From Thaumasiovibrio sp047250365 (GTDB lineage Bacteria > Pseudomonadota > Gammaproteobacteria > Enterobacterales > Vibrionaceae): 64,000 nucleotides of DNA. Position 1 is the stretch's first letter; the number at the start of each line of letters is the position of its first letter. Below, piece by piece: positions 26,331-35,476 of the stretch. Location: the NCBI RefSeq assembly GCF_047250365.1, contig NZ_JBLBVL010000012.1:36995-100994 (forward strand), written 5' to 3'. The notes under the pieces are model-generated. The model ran no database searches. It was not told where the DNA came from and saw only the letters and a list, made by a program, of their open reading frames with translations. The translations under genes were made by a program, and so were the position numbers.

Positions 26331-27587
26331 TTGGATTTTTTTAATTATCAGCCAGATGGACAGTTGTGGGGCGAGCAAGTGGCATTGGCATCGCTGGCCG
26401 AACAATATGGTACGCCACTTTATGTTTACTCTCGAGCGACGCTGGAGCGCCACTGGCAAGCCTTTGATCAGGCAGTCGCCACTCATCCACACTTGATCTG
26501 TTATGCAGTGAAAGCCAACTCGAACATCGGGTTACTGAATGTATTGGCCCGCCTTGGTTCTGGTTTTGACATCGTCTCACAAGGTGAGCTTGAACGGGTG
26601 ATTGCGGCAGGCGGCGATCCGGCTAACGTGGTCTTTTCTGGTGTCGGCAAGACAGAGGCCGAAATGGCGCGTGCGCTGCTGTTGGGCATTAAGTGCTTTA
26701 ATGTTGAATCCGAGCCTGAGCTATACCGTCTCAATGATGTCGCTGGACGCGTCGGTAAAATTGCGCCGATTTCTCTGCGGATTAATCCTGATGTCGACGC
26801 GAAGACTCACCCTTATATCTCTACCGGATTAAAAGACAATAAGTTTGGTATTGCTTTTGACCGCGCGCCAGAAGTGTACCGTTTAGCGGCACAACTTCCT
26901 CACTTGGAGATCAAAGGGATTGATTGCCATATTGGCTCGCAATTGACGGAATTGGCGCCTTTTATTGATGCGACTGATCGCTTGTTGGCCTTGATTGATG
27001 ATTTGAAACATGAAGGTATCATCATTCAGCACTTGGATGTTGGTGGTGGACTTGGTGTGCGTTATAACGAAGAAGAGCCGCCATTACCTGCAGACTATGC
27101 GGCTGCCTTATTGGGGCGCTTAGCGTCGCATGCCGATATTGAATTGATTTTTGAACCAGGGCGTGCCATTGCTGCTAATGCAGGCGTGTTGCTAACCCGA
27201 GTGGAATACCTGAAGCCAACAGAGCATAAAAACTTCGCCATTGTGGATGCCGCAATGAATGACTTAATGCGCCCGGCGCTTTATTCAGCGTGGCAAAATA
27301 TCGTTCCTGTGGTGCCACGCCAAGGTGAAGGGCTCGCTTATGATATCGTTGGGCCGGTGTGTGAAACCAGTGACTTTTTAGGCAAGGATCGGGTATTGAA
27401 CTTGGTTGAAGGTGATTTGCTGGCGGTGCGTTCGGCAGGGGCTTATGGCTTCACTATGGCGTCAAACTATAACTCGCGCTGCCGTCCTGCTGAAGTCATG
27501 ATCGATGGCGAACAGGTTCACGTCATACGTGAAAGAGAACAACTCGAACAATTGTGGCAAGCAGAGCACCTGCTGCCAGAACAATAA
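26331..27587 (+). CDS. lysA: Diaminopimelate decarboxylase
   Basis: 418 residues. It decarboxylates meso-diaminopimelate to lysine, the final step of lysine synthesis. The PLP lysine is in CYAVKANSN (K60). HIGSQ, GGGLGVRY and EPGRAIAANAG form the PLP phosphate site, and GPVCETSDFL carries the catalytic Cys of the partner subunit. The start is TTG at 26331 (TTGGATTTTTTT), with GGGAAG upstream; no ATG suits and the resulting MDFFNYQ matches Vibrio LysA. dapF, which makes its substrate, follows after 8 bases, a coupling typical of vibrios. Confidence 0.96.
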   Translation: MDFFNYQPDGQLWGEQVALASLAEQYGTPLYVYSRATLERHWQAFDQAVATHPHLICYAVKANSNIGLLNVLARLGSGFDIVSQGELERVIAAGGDPANVVFSGVGKTEAEMARALLLGIKCFNVESEPELYRLNDVAGRVGKIAPISLRINPDVDAKTHPYISTGLKDNKFGIAFDRAPEVYRLAAQLPHLEIKGIDCHIGSQLTELAPFIDATDRLLALIDDLKHEGIIIQHLDVGGGLGVRYNEEEPPLPADYAAALLGRLASHADIELIFEPGRAIAANAGVLLTRVEYLKPTEHKNFAIVDAAMNDLMRPALYSAWQNIVPVVPRQGEGLAYDIVGPVCETSDFLGKDRVLNLVEGDLLAVRSAGAYGFTMASNYNSRCRPAEVMIDGEQVHVIREREQLEQLWQAEHLLPEQ

Positions 27588-27595
27588 GGAGCATC

Positions 27596-28426
27596 ATGCA
27601 GATTCAGTTTGCAAAAATGCATGGGCTGGGTAATGACTTTGCCGTTGTAGATTGTGTTACACAAAATGTCTTTTTTTCACCGGACGCAGTAAAGCGTTTA
27701 GCGGATAGGCATCGTGGCATTGGTTTTGATCAACTGTTGTTGGTGGAGCCCCCCTATGATCCAGAGTCAGACTTTCACTATCGGATTTTTAATGCTGATG
27801 GCAGTGAAGTGGAGCAGTGTGGCAACGGTGCGCGTTGCTTTGCCCGTTTTGTGCGTTTAAAAGGGTTAACCAATAAGTACACCATTGCTGTTAGTACACA
27901 GAAAGGCAAAATGCGGCTCAAAATAGAACATGATAATCAAGTCACTGTGAATATGGGGGTTCCACAATTTGAACCGGCAAAAATCCCTTTTCGAGCCAAA
28001 GCTAGAGAGAAAACCTATTTGCTTCGCGCTGGCGAGCGTACGTTGTTTTGTGGTGCGGTGAGTATGGGAAACCCCCACTGCGTGACGGTTGTGGATGACA
28101 TTGATGCGTATGACGTCGAGCAGATTGGTCCATTAGTGGAGTCGCATGAGCGTTTTCCTGCGCGGGTAAACGCGGGCTTCATGCAAGTGGTATCACGTAA
28201 CGAGATTAAACTGCGAGTTTATGAGCGTGGTGCTGGCGAAACACAAGCTTGTGGTAGTGGTGCGTGTGCTGCGGTAGCCGTGGGTCATCTTCAAGGGCTA
28301 CTGGATGAAGAGGTGAAGGTAACGTTACCAGGAGGGGTGTTGCGGATTAAATGGGAAGGAGAAGGCAAGCCACTGTACATGACCGGCCCAGCTGAGCATG
28401 TCTATGATGGACAGTTTGTTTTATGA
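27596..28426 (+). CDS. dapF: Diaminopimelate epimerase
   Basis: 276 residues. It converts LL- to meso-diaminopimelate for peptidoglycan and lysine. MQIQFAKMHGLGNDFAVVD is the standard N-terminus. The two catalytic cysteines lie in EQCGNGARCF (about C75) and ACGSGACAA (about C219), with the ADGSEVEQCGNGA loop intact. The start at 27596 has AAGGAG 7 bases upstream; the open frame reading into lysA is not used. It overlaps the DUF484 gene by four bases (ATGA). Confidence 0.97.
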   Translation: MQIQFAKMHGLGNDFAVVDCVTQNVFFSPDAVKRLADRHRGIGFDQLLLVEPPYDPESDFHYRIFNADGSEVEQCGNGARCFARFVRLKGLTNKYTIAVSTQKGKMRLKIEHDNQVTVNMGVPQFEPAKIPFRAKAREKTYLLRAGERTLFCGAVSMGNPHCVTVVDDIDAYDVEQIGPLVESHERFPARVNAGFMQVVSRNEIKLRVYERGAGETQACGSGACAAVAVGHLQGLLDEEVKVTLPGGVLRIKWEGEGKPLYMTGPAEHVYDGQFVL

Positions 28427-29109
28427 GTGAAACACATACGCTGAGTGAGGAAGAGCTAACTCAGCAACAGCGCGCTGCGGTGGCGGCTTATTTGCAATAT
28501 GACCCGGATTTTTTCCATCATTACCCGGAGCTACTGGATAGTGTAAAAGTCTCCTGTGAAGCTCGTGGCACTGTCTCTTTGGTCGATATTCAGTTGCGTC
28601 GCCTACGAGAGCGAGTTGTTGAGTTGGAAGAAGAGATCACCGGCTTAATGGGGCATGCGCGCAATAATGAGAAAATTTTCCGTCAGTTTGCAGAGATAAA
28701 TGTACGACTTTATCAGGTGGATAATATTACTCAGGCGCGCTGTGTGCTTAAGACCTTAGCGGAAGGTTTGGATTTAAGTGTTACGTTACGTTTGTTTGAT
28801 GACCCATGTCCTCACCATGAGATAGATAAAGCATCATTAGGTGCGTCTCGTGTGGCGCAGCTCTCACAACAGCAGGTCTATTTGGGTCGTCTGCAACGCA
28901 AAGATGCTGAGCTGTTGTTTGATGTACCGCCGGAGCTGGGATCGTTTGCAGTGATGCCGATCGGACGTGATGCGCCAATAGGTATTCTCGCTTTTGCGAG
29001 CAGCGATGGTGGACATTTTCAACCCCAGATGGACACGTTATTTTTGCAACAGCTATCAGCGTTACTCTCCGCATTGATCCCTATTTGGTTAGTGGAGGAG
29101 GGGGAATGA
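28423..29109 (+). CDS. DUF484 family protein (GAF-like), YigA homologue
   Basis: 228 residues. DUF484 proteins have a short helical N-terminus (LQYDPDFFHHYPELLDSVKV), a coiled coil (VDIQLRRLRERVVELEEEITGL) and a degenerate GAF-like domain ending in QQLSALLSALIPIWL. The molecular role is unknown. The gene lies between dapF and xerC in nearly all gammaproteobacteria (yigA in E. coli). It overlaps both neighbours by ATGA junctions, so the three are translationally coupled. Confidence 0.9.
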   Translation: MSETHTLSEEELTQQQRAAVAAYLQYDPDFFHHYPELLDSVKVSCEARGTVSLVDIQLRRLRERVVELEEEITGLMGHARNNEKIFRQFAEINVRLYQVDNITQARCVLKTLAEGLDLSVTLRLFDDPCPHHEIDKASLGASRVAQLSQQQVYLGRLQRKDAELLFDVPPELGSFAVMPIGRDAPIGILAFASSDGGHFQPQMDTLFLQQLSALLSALIPIWLVEEGE

Positions 29110-30056
29110 GCACCCCCTCCGAACTGCCTGCCTCTCTCCATAAACCGTTAATCGCCTTTTACCAATACCTGCGCGGTGAAAAAGGCTATAGCCGTTACAC
29201 TGAGCAAAGCTATCAGCAGCAGTTGACCCGCGTCGCACAGCAAATGGTGAAAATGGGGGTGACAGATTGGCGTAAATTGGATAGCCAATGGGTGCGTCAG
29301 ATTGTAGCGGCAGCGAAGCGAGAAGGCTTAAAGCCAGGTAGCATCGCTTTACGTCTATCGGCCCTGCGCAGTTTTCTCGATTTCTTAGTACGACGACAAC
29401 GTTTAAAGGCCAATGTTGCCAAAGGCGTGGCAGCCCCACGGCAGGACAAGCCCTTGCCGAAGAACCTCGATGTTGATGAAATTAATCAATTGCTTGCAGT
29501 AGATGGTGATGATGCCTTATCGGTGCGTGATAGAGCGATGATGGAGTTAATGTATGGCGCGGGATTGCGATTGGCAGAATTAGTGGGGCTGGATGTGGGC
29601 GATATTCGTCTATCTCGCGGTGAGTTGCGAGTGATAGGTAAAGGCGATAAAGAGCGCCAGGTTCCTTTCGCAGGACAGGCCCAAACATGGTTAGGTGAGT
29701 GGCTCAAGCGGCGAAAAGCGATAGCGGTAGCGGGTGAAAAGGCCGTTTTTGTCTCCCGTCACGGCACACGTATTTCGAACCGAAATGTGCAAAAACGTAT
29801 GGCGGAGTGGGGACAGAAACAAGCAGTAAATAGCCATATTAACCCCCATAAGTTGCGCCATAGTTATGCCACTCATATGCTTGAATCGAGTGGGAATTTA
29901 CGGGCAGTGCAGGAGTTGCTAGGCCACGCTAACTTATCGACGACTCAAATCTACACACATCTTGACTTTAAACACCTCGCGAAGGTGTATGATGAGGCGC
30001 ATCCACGAGCCAGACGTGACGGTTCTCGTCTGGATGGTAAGCACTCGTCTGAATGA
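29106..30056 (+). CDS. xerC: Site-specific tyrosine recombinase XerC
   Basis: 316 residues. With XerD it resolves chromosome dimers at dif. The N-terminal SAM-like domain contains LIAFYQYLRGEKGYSRYTEQSYQQ. The catalytic domain has all active residues: Arg in LMYGAGLRLAEL, Lys in GKGDKERQVPF, HxxR in HKLRHSYATHML, then GHANLSTTQIYTHLD with the His/nucleophilic Tyr pair. Start chosen at 29106 where ATG overlaps the DUF484 TGA, preceded by GGAGGGGG. Possible integrative elements using XerCD are not seen in the window. Confidence 0.96.
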   Translation: MSTPSELPASLHKPLIAFYQYLRGEKGYSRYTEQSYQQQLTRVAQQMVKMGVTDWRKLDSQWVRQIVAAAKREGLKPGSIALRLSALRSFLDFLVRRQRLKANVAKGVAAPRQDKPLPKNLDVDEINQLLAVDGDDALSVRDRAMMELMYGAGLRLAELVGLDVGDIRLSRGELRVIGKGDKERQVPFAGQAQTWLGEWLKRRKAIAVAGEKAVFVSRHGTRISNRNVQKRMAEWGQKQAVNSHINPHKLRHSYATHMLESSGNLRAVQELLGHANLSTTQIYTHLDFKHLAKVYDEAHPRARRDGSRLDGKHSSE

Positions 30057-30095
30057 GAAGTAATAGTAATTAAGCGCTAAAATAGGAAGCCAATC

Positions 30096-30824
30096 ATGCA
30101 GTTTTATCGTCGCCCAAAGCCCATTAAGGCGATCAGCTTCGATCTTGATGATACCTTATATGACAATGCCCCGGTGATTGCTCGGTTGGAAACAGAGCTG
30201 ATGCAGTGGTTGTATCAACGCTTCCCGATCACGCAGCATGTTAGTGCAATGCAGTGGCAGCAATTGAAACAGCAGATCGCCCGCGCCTACCCTGAGTTAA
30301 GTGAGGATTTAGCGGCGCTGCGACGCGAGACGATTGTTGTTATGCTTAAGCAACTTGGCGTTTCTACGGTGGCGGTGGCGCAGGCTGCGCAAGAAGGGAT
30401 GGCCTTAGTGGCTGTTATGCGAAATCAAATTGATGTTCCACATGAAACCCATCAGGTGTTAAAGCAGTTAGCGGCCCATTACCCGTTGGTGGCGATTACC
30501 AATGGTAACGCTGATATTGCCCAAATTGGTATTGATCAGTATTTTGAGTTTGCCCTACATGGTGGTGTCAATGGTGCCGCTAAGCCAGCCAGCGATCTCT
30601 TTGTCTTGGCGACAGAGCGGCTTGGTATTGACATGGGAGGATTGCTGCATGTTGGCGATCACCTCGACAGTGATGTCGCTGGTGCAAAAAAGGCCGGGGC
30701 GATGGCATGTTGGATCAATTTACACCATCGCCGTATGCGCTTACGTTCTGAAGGCTTGGCCTTGCCGGATTTAGAAATTACGGCGTTGTCGCAGTTGTTA
30801 CCTTTGCTGCCAACTTCCGCTTAA
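30096..30824 (+). CDS. yigB: HAD-family phosphatase YigB
   Basis: 242 residues. The HAD motifs are present: motif I FDLDDTLYDN, motif II AITNGNA, the lysine region GAAKPASDLF, and motif IV GDHLDSDVAGAKKAGA. In E. coli YigB dephosphorylates 5-amino-6-(5-phospho-D-ribitylamino)uracil, a riboflavin intermediate, and other phosphates. It has its own AGGAAG site 39 bases after xerC, as in the dapF-yigA-xerC-yigB operon. Its last 47 bases overlap the convergent yigM gene. Confidence 0.93.
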   Translation: MQFYRRPKPIKAISFDLDDTLYDNAPVIARLETELMQWLYQRFPITQHVSAMQWQQLKQQIARAYPELSEDLAALRRETIVVMLKQLGVSTVAVAQAAQEGMALVAVMRNQIDVPHETHQVLKQLAAHYPLVAITNGNADIAQIGIDQYFEFALHGGVNGAAKPASDLFVLATERLGIDMGGLLHVGDHLDSDVAGAKKAGAMACWINLHHRRMRLRSEGLALPDLEITALSQLLPLLPTSA

Positions 30825-31665
30825 CCCAGCGTTCATTCCACCATACTGAAAACCCAATCACAGCCGAGCCGATGATGAGTTTAACTAAGTCGGCTTCGCG
30901 ATTCCAAATCACAATATTCACGATCAGCCCGCAAGGCACTAGTGCATTGTTCATTACCGCTAGCAGCCCAGCATTGACCTGCGTGGCGCCTTTATTCCAG
31001 ATAAAATAGCCCACGCCAGATGCAATCGTACCAAGGTATATGAGAACCCCCCATTGTGTCAGGGTGGTCGGTAAGGCATGGATGTTGCCTTTGAGCATAA
31101 ATGCCGGTAAGGCAAAGCAAAGCGCACCGAGATAAAACCAGCCGAATAGGCGGTGTTGCGGCTGTGTAGGTTGAGTGCGTTCAATTAAGTGCTTGTAGCC
31201 AACCTGCCCAAGTGCAAAGCAGACATTGGCACCCTGAACAATGAAAAAGCCACGCCAGAACTGCTCGCTGATGCTGGCATATTGAATGATGGCGGTGCCA
31301 AGTACAGCCATTACGGCGCTAGAAAGATACCAAGGAGAAAAGCGCCCTTGTAATAGGTCATAGATCAAGGTGACGTATAGCGGCGTGAAGATAGTAAATA
31401 GCAAAACCTCGGGTACGCTGAGGTATAAGAAGGACTGGTAGTAAAAGCCGTACATTACGCCGAGTTGAATGCCGCCAAGCAGCATTAAAGGCAGTGCTAA
31501 ACGGCGTTCAATGCCTCGCCATTGAGTGAGTGGAATAAAGACCATTAACGCGAGAGTGACACGGGTTAGAACTGAAAACCATGAGTCGACCTGCCCAGCC
31601 AGGTACACCCCGATTAAACTAAATGAAAATGCCCATAACAGGGTAATTGCTGACAGATATCCCAC
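30778..31665 (-). CDS. yigM: YigM, EamA-type (biotin) transporter
   Basis: 295 residues with ten membrane helices in two EamA repeats. The start ITLLWAFSFSLIGVYLAGQVDSWFSVLTRV, then LLFTIFTPLYVTLIYDLL and IYLGTIASGVGYFIWNKGATQVNAGLLAVMNN match E. coli YigM closely. In E. coli YigM is an inner-membrane biotin uptake transporter. The tail is basic (WVKRKLAAK). The 3' end overlaps yigB by 47 bases on the opposite strand with no terminator between them. In E. coli yigM sits beside pldB-yigL, which lie about 8 kb away here. Confidence 0.85.
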   Translation of the reverse strand: MGYLSAITLLWAFSFSLIGVYLAGQVDSWFSVLTRVTLALMVFIPLTQWRGIERRLALPLMLLGGIQLGVMYGFYYQSFLYLSVPEVLLFTIFTPLYVTLIYDLLQGRFSPWYLSSAVMAVLGTAIIQYASISEQFWRGFFIVQGANVCFALGQVGYKHLIERTQPTQPQHRLFGWFYLGALCFALPAFMLKGNIHALPTTLTQWGVLIYLGTIASGVGYFIWNKGATQVNAGLLAVMNNALVPCGLIVNIVIWNREADLVKLIIGSAVIGFSVWWNERWVKRKLAAKVTTATTP

Positions 31666-31740
31666 GTTGTTTACCTCACCTGCTTTAAAGACGACAGTGT
31701 ATCATTATTCAATCCTGTGCCTTGCTGTATTGCCGGGTAA

Positions 31741-32355
31741 TTATTGTGGTCTGCGCAGTAGACAGTAGTTTGTCACGGTATCGTTAATCGCAGTTTGGCG
31801 ATAAAGTTCAAAACCAAAGTGTTGATAGAGCGAAATGTTGACGGGATTGAAGGTGTCGACACCACATATATGTTGCTGTTGGTCGCAACGCTGTAGCAGA
31901 GGGGTCAATAAGGTGCGCGCGACCCCTTGGCCGCGTAATGTCTTATCAACGTACAGTAGAGATAGGTAGAGGTCTGCTTCCTTTTGCATCTCGTGGATGT
32001 TGTGGTTCATGCGTTGTAGTTGATGTTGTACTGAGCGCAATGCTGGCAGGCACCCAGAGAACACCCAGCAGAGATTGAGCCATTCATCGATTAAGCGAGA
32101 GGAGCGGCGTGGCTGGGTTAAGTCTTGCCATAAGGCCAGACTGTCTAATGCCACTGAGTTAGCCAAGACAGTACGACGATGACGAGAGTCATTGAGAATC
32201 ATCTTTCCCACTAAGCAGCAACCTTGATAACGCTGTTCGGGTTGATCTGAGAGCATGGCAAAGAAAGGGTCGTCAGAAAAGGCGTCACAGAGTTGGTTGA
32301 GTAACGCCTTGGTGTTGATGCGGTTAACGAGTATGGGGTGTTGCTTAGTTATCAA
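31741..32355 (-). CDS. GNAT-family N-acetyltransferase
   Basis: 204 residues with a GNAT fold in the C-terminal half: YLSLLYVDKTLRGQGVARTLLTPLLQRC supplies the acetyl-CoA loop RGQGVA, and FNPVNISLYQHFGFELY is the typical beta6-alpha4 motif. The N-terminal half resembles the YkkB/Rv-type extended acetyltransferases. The substrate is unknown. The likely start is TTG at 32353-32355, overlapping the 3' end of uspA by 11 bases; no ATG is available until residue 34, after part of the fold. It is probably translated by coupling to uspA. Confidence 0.8.
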   Translation of the reverse strand: MITKQHPILVNRINTKALLNQLCDAFSDDPFFAMLSDQPEQRYQGCCLVGKMILNDSRHRRTVLANSVALDSLALWQDLTQPRRSSRLIDEWLNLCWVFSGCLPALRSVQHQLQRMNHNIHEMQKEADLYLSLLYVDKTLRGQGVARTLLTPLLQRCDQQQHICGVDTFNPVNISLYQHFGFELYRQTAINDTVTNYCLLRRPQ

Positions 32356-32770
32356 GCGGCACCATTAGGAGATCGACCGGGGTGACATTGATAAGTTGTT
32401 TTGCTGAAGAGAGAATCTTACTCCAAAAATCCTGATGGTGACCACATACGACCAAATCAATATCTTGCTCTTGAATGGCTTCGCAGATTTCATCGCTAAG
32501 ATCGCCAGCACCAACCAAGCTTTGATGAATGGGGTAGTCGATCCGTTGCTCAAGTGCCTTAAGCTTTTGATGTGCATCGTCTGCCAAGCGCTGTTGAGCA
32601 TTGGCGAGATTAATATCAATTAAGCCAGTATAGAGTTCGGCATAACTAATATCGATATGGATTAAGGAGAGCTTGGCATCTAACGCTTTGGCCAGTTTCT
32701 CCGCTTTTTCAAGTAACAGTTGACTGTCAGCTGTGAGATCGACCGCGACGAGAATGTGTTTATAGCTCAT
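32345..32770 (-). CDS. uspA: Universal stress protein A
   Basis: 141 residues, the UspA length. MSYKHILVAVDLTADSQLLLEKA and LSLIHIDI are typical. The C-terminus has DIDLVVCGHHQDFWSKILSSAKQLI, in which the ATP-binding GxxGxxxxS pattern of ATP-binding USPs is missing, as in true UspA. It is a cytoplasmic dimer induced by growth arrest. AGGAGG precedes the ATG. It is divergent from ftnA and uspB, an order shared with vibrios. Confidence 0.95.
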   Translation of the reverse strand: MSYKHILVAVDLTADSQLLLEKAEKLAKALDAKLSLIHIDISYAELYTGLIDINLANAQQRLADDAHQKLKALEQRIDYPIHQSLVGAGDLSDEICEAIQEQDIDLVVCGHHQDFWSKILSSAKQLINVTPVDLLMVPLDN

Positions 32771-33016
32771 GTTGTTTCCCTCCTGAGTATCACCTTTATT
32801 GAGAATAGCACTGAGATGAGGCTAATTCTGTATATATAGTCTCACTTTTTTCTGTTGTCGGTTTACAGTTAAGAAGATTTGAACACGCGCACGGAATGAT
32901 GCGCCATTGTTTCTGTGGTGTTTCGCGCTTGTGATACAGTTGAGAGTGATTTGCAGTGTGCATAAATTATGCAGAATCGCAGTTGCTTGATTACACTGAT
33001 TATAGGGAGTAACAAA

Positions 33017-33544
33017 ATGTTAACGCAGGCAATGGTAGATAAGCTCAACGAGCAGGTAAATTTGGAGTTCTTTTCTTCGAACCTTTACTTGCAAATGAGT
33101 GCTTGGTGTGAAGACAAAGGATTTGAGGGCGCAGCGCTGTTTTTACGTCGACATGCAGCTGAGGAGATGGAGCATATGCAGCGTCTCTTCACGTATGTTA
33201 GCGAAGCGGGCGCAATGCCAATTGTTGGTGCGATTGAAGCCCCGCAATACCGCTATGCCTCATTGGGGGATGTGTTTCGAGAAACGTATGAACATGAGCA
33301 GATGATCACTCAAAAAATCAATGCATTAGCTCATGCGGCGTTTACAACACAGGACTACTCAACGTTTAATTTCTTGCAGTGGTATGTCGCAGAGCAGCAT
33401 GAAGAAGAGAAACTATTTAAGGGGGTCTTAGATAAAATTGAGTTAGTAGGCGAAGATGGTAAAGCCTTGTTCTTTATTGATAAAGATCTTGCTGAGATGG
33501 CCCGAAAAGGATCTCAGTCAATAATGGACACACCGGTAGCGTAG
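33017..33544 (+). CDS. ftnA: Non-haem ferritin FtnA
   Basis: 175 residues, four-helix ferritin. MLTQAMVDKLNEQVNLEFFSSNLYLQMSAWCEDKGFEGAALFLRRHAAEEMEHMQR shows the ferroxidase ligands Glu17, Glu50 and His53 in their usual spacing. The second half has EHEQMITQKINALAHAAF and EQHEEEKLFKGVLDKIEL. It stores iron in the cytoplasm as a 24-mer. The open frame goes back to 32969 but the ATG at 33017 has GGGAG upstream and matches the family. Confidence 0.96.
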   Translation: MLTQAMVDKLNEQVNLEFFSSNLYLQMSAWCEDKGFEGAALFLRRHAAEEMEHMQRLFTYVSEAGAMPIVGAIEAPQYRYASLGDVFRETYEHEQMITQKINALAHAAFTTQDYSTFNFLQWYVAEQHEEEKLFKGVLDKIELVGEDGKALFFIDKDLAEMARKGSQSIMDTPVA

Positions 33545-33608
33545 GACTCGAATTAATCAAGTAGTCGCTTGCCGGTCAATACAGTGAACCATTGTTTTGG
33601 GGGTGAGT

Positions 33609-33935
33609 ATGGTCAGTAGCGATGCACTGATTCTGGCAGTATTTATAGTGGCTGCCGTGAACGTTTCCCGATATATCAGTACGCTTCGTACCTTGCTGGT
33701 GGTGATGCGGGATTGTGATCCCCTGCTGTATCAGCAGGTGGATGGACGTGGTTTCTTTTCATCACAGGGAAATGTGCAAAAGCAGATTCGACTATTTCAC
33801 TATATTCGTAGTCATCGATATGACAATCATCATGATGAGGTGTTTATTGCTAAGTGCGACAAGGTACGTAAGCTTTTCGTTATAGCAAGTGTGTGGGTGT
33901 TGCTGTTTTTTGTCGCCATTTTTTTGGGACTATAA
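33609..33935 (+). CDS. uspB: Universal stress protein B
   Basis: 108 residues (E. coli 111). There is a membrane helix at each end (ALILAVFIVAAVNVSRYI and LFVIASVWVLLFFVAIFL). The hydrophilic middle, ALLVV-like VVMRDCDPLLYQQVDGRGFF then QVR-type and DDEF-like residues HHDEVFIAKCDKVR, matches UspB. It is a sigma-S-dependent inner-membrane protein linked to ethanol resistance in E. coli. The start ATG at 33609 has GGGGGTGA upstream; a TTG four codons earlier is less likely. Confidence 0.92.
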   Translation: MVSSDALILAVFIVAAVNVSRYISTLRTLLVVMRDCDPLLYQQVDGRGFFSSQGNVQKQIRLFHYIRSHRYDNHHDEVFIAKCDKVRKLFVIASVWVLLFFVAIFLGL

Positions 33936-34022
33936 TGGGAACGCCATCTCCCACAGAGTAGCGTAATGCGCTGAGAGGCTTGGGTACTGGTCGTGCTTGG
34001 GGTAGAATAGCACTGAAGATGT

Positions 34023-34055
34023 AAAAGGATGCCATTTAGCGGCATCCTTTTTTTT
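34023..34055 (+). terminator. Terminator after uspB
   Basis: GGATGCC / GGCATCC stem, extended by A-T pairs, followed by nine T residues. It lies 87 bases after uspB and just before yhiN. Confidence 0.9.
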
Positions 34056-34078
34056 ATGAAAAGAGCAGGGCAGGGTAA

Positions 34079-35266
34079 ATGACAAAGCAAGTGGATGTAG
34101 TGATCATTGGGGCGGGGGCGGCAGGGTTGATGTGCGCAGCTCAAGCAGGTCAACGTGGGCGCTCAGTTCTCTTGGTGGACCATGGCAAAAAACCGGGTCG
34201 GAAAATCCTAATTTCGGGTGGTGGAAAATGTAATTTTACGAATTACGACGTGAGTGCCGCGAATTATGTGTGCCGCAACCCCCACTTTGTTAAATCAGCT
34301 TTGTCGCAATACACCAACTGGGACTTTATCGGCATGGTCGCTGAGCATGGTATCGCATACGAAGAGCGCGAACATGGTCAGCTGTTTTGTTTAGATTCAG
34401 CGAAACAGATTGTCGCTATGCTGCTACGAGAATGTGACCGGCCGACCGTCGAGCAGCGTTATCAATGTGACGTGTCTGAGATTAAGAAAACAGAAAATGG
34501 TTTTAGCTTACGCATCAATACCCAAACTGTTGAGTGCCAATCTTTGGTGGTGGCAACCGGAGGGCTATCGATGCCGAAACTGGGCGCAACGCCACTGGGC
34601 TATCAAATCGCGGAGCAGTTTGACCTATCACGCGTCCCGACCTGCGCCGGATTAGTGCCGTTTACGTTACATACTCAAGATAAAGCAAACTTTGAACCTC
34701 TGTCAGGTATCGCGATCCCTGTGCGAGCAGAAACAGAAGACGGTACCAGCTTCTCAGAAGCGTTGCTCTTTACCCACCGTGGTTTGTCGGGGCCGGTGGT
34801 GTTGCAGGTCTCGTCTTATTGGCAACCAGGACAAGCAGTAACCTTTGATTTAGTCCCAGATCAGGATGTGGCAAAGGTGCTAGGTGAGATGCGAGAAAAA
34901 CACCCAAACCAAAGTTTGAAGAACTCATTGGCGCGCTTGTTGCCAAAACGTTTAGTGGAAGCACTGATAGCGCGAGGTGATGTGGATGATAAACCGCTTA
35001 AACAGCTCACGCCAAAACAGCTAACGGAAGTGGCAGAGCGCCTTCATCAGTGGCAGATACGTCCGAATGGAACCGAAGGTTACCGTACCGCAGAGGTAAC
35101 AATGGGAGGCGTCGATACTGATGCGATCTCTTCAAAAACCTTAGAGTGTAAATCTGTGCCTGGGCTGTTCTTTATTGGCGAAGTGCTGGATGTAGCGGGT
35201 TGGTTGGGCGGCTACAATTTCCAATGGTGTTGGAGCAGTGGCTTCGCTGCCGGGCAGTATGTTTAG
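34079..35266 (+). CDS. yhiN: YhiN family FAD/NAD(P)-binding flavoprotein (HI0933-like)
   Basis: 395 residues. The N-terminal dinucleotide fold VDVVIIGAGAAGLMCAAQAGQRG is followed by the family motif GRKILISGGGKCNFTN. Near the C-terminus come VTMGGVDTDAISSKTLECKSVPGLFFIGEVLDVAG and GGYNFQWCWSSG. These signatures define the HI0933/YhiN family of predicted oxidoreductases with no proven substrate. E. coli yhiN is also close to uspB. The start at 34079 follows AGGGTAA. Confidence 0.92.
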   Translation: MTKQVDVVIIGAGAAGLMCAAQAGQRGRSVLLVDHGKKPGRKILISGGGKCNFTNYDVSAANYVCRNPHFVKSALSQYTNWDFIGMVAEHGIAYEEREHGQLFCLDSAKQIVAMLLRECDRPTVEQRYQCDVSEIKKTENGFSLRINTQTVECQSLVVATGGLSMPKLGATPLGYQIAEQFDLSRVPTCAGLVPFTLHTQDKANFEPLSGIAIPVRAETEDGTSFSEALLFTHRGLSGPVVLQVSSYWQPGQAVTFDLVPDQDVAKVLGEMREKHPNQSLKNSLARLLPKRLVEALIARGDVDDKPLKQLTPKQLTEVAERLHQWQIRPNGTEGYRTAEVTMGGVDTDAISSKTLECKSVPGLFFIGEVLDVAGWLGGYNFQWCWSSGFAAGQYV

Positions 35267-35293
35267 ATCTGAGTCGAAACAATAGAGGTAAGA

Positions 35294-35328
35294 CGATAAG
35301 AGCCTGTCAGTATGTCAGGCTCTTATCG
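35294..35328. repeat. 13-bp perfect inverted repeat without T run
   Basis: CGATAAGAGCCTG (35294-35306) and CAGGCTCTTATCG (35316-35328) around a 9-base loop, in the gap between yhiN and manA. It has the strength of a terminator stem but no T tract on either strand. It could be a Rho-independent-like stop, an mRNA end protector or a regulator site. Confidence 0.75.
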
Positions 35329-35476
35329 ATCATACGTAAATGCAGGTGATGCATACATAAGTGCTGGTCGTTGGCGATGAAAAATATGGGTGTTTGGCGT
35401 ACAATTCGCACCAGATGACCGCATTTATGTCGGATAAAAAGCAGAGCAAAGTCCTTAAAGATATCAGGTGAGACAG

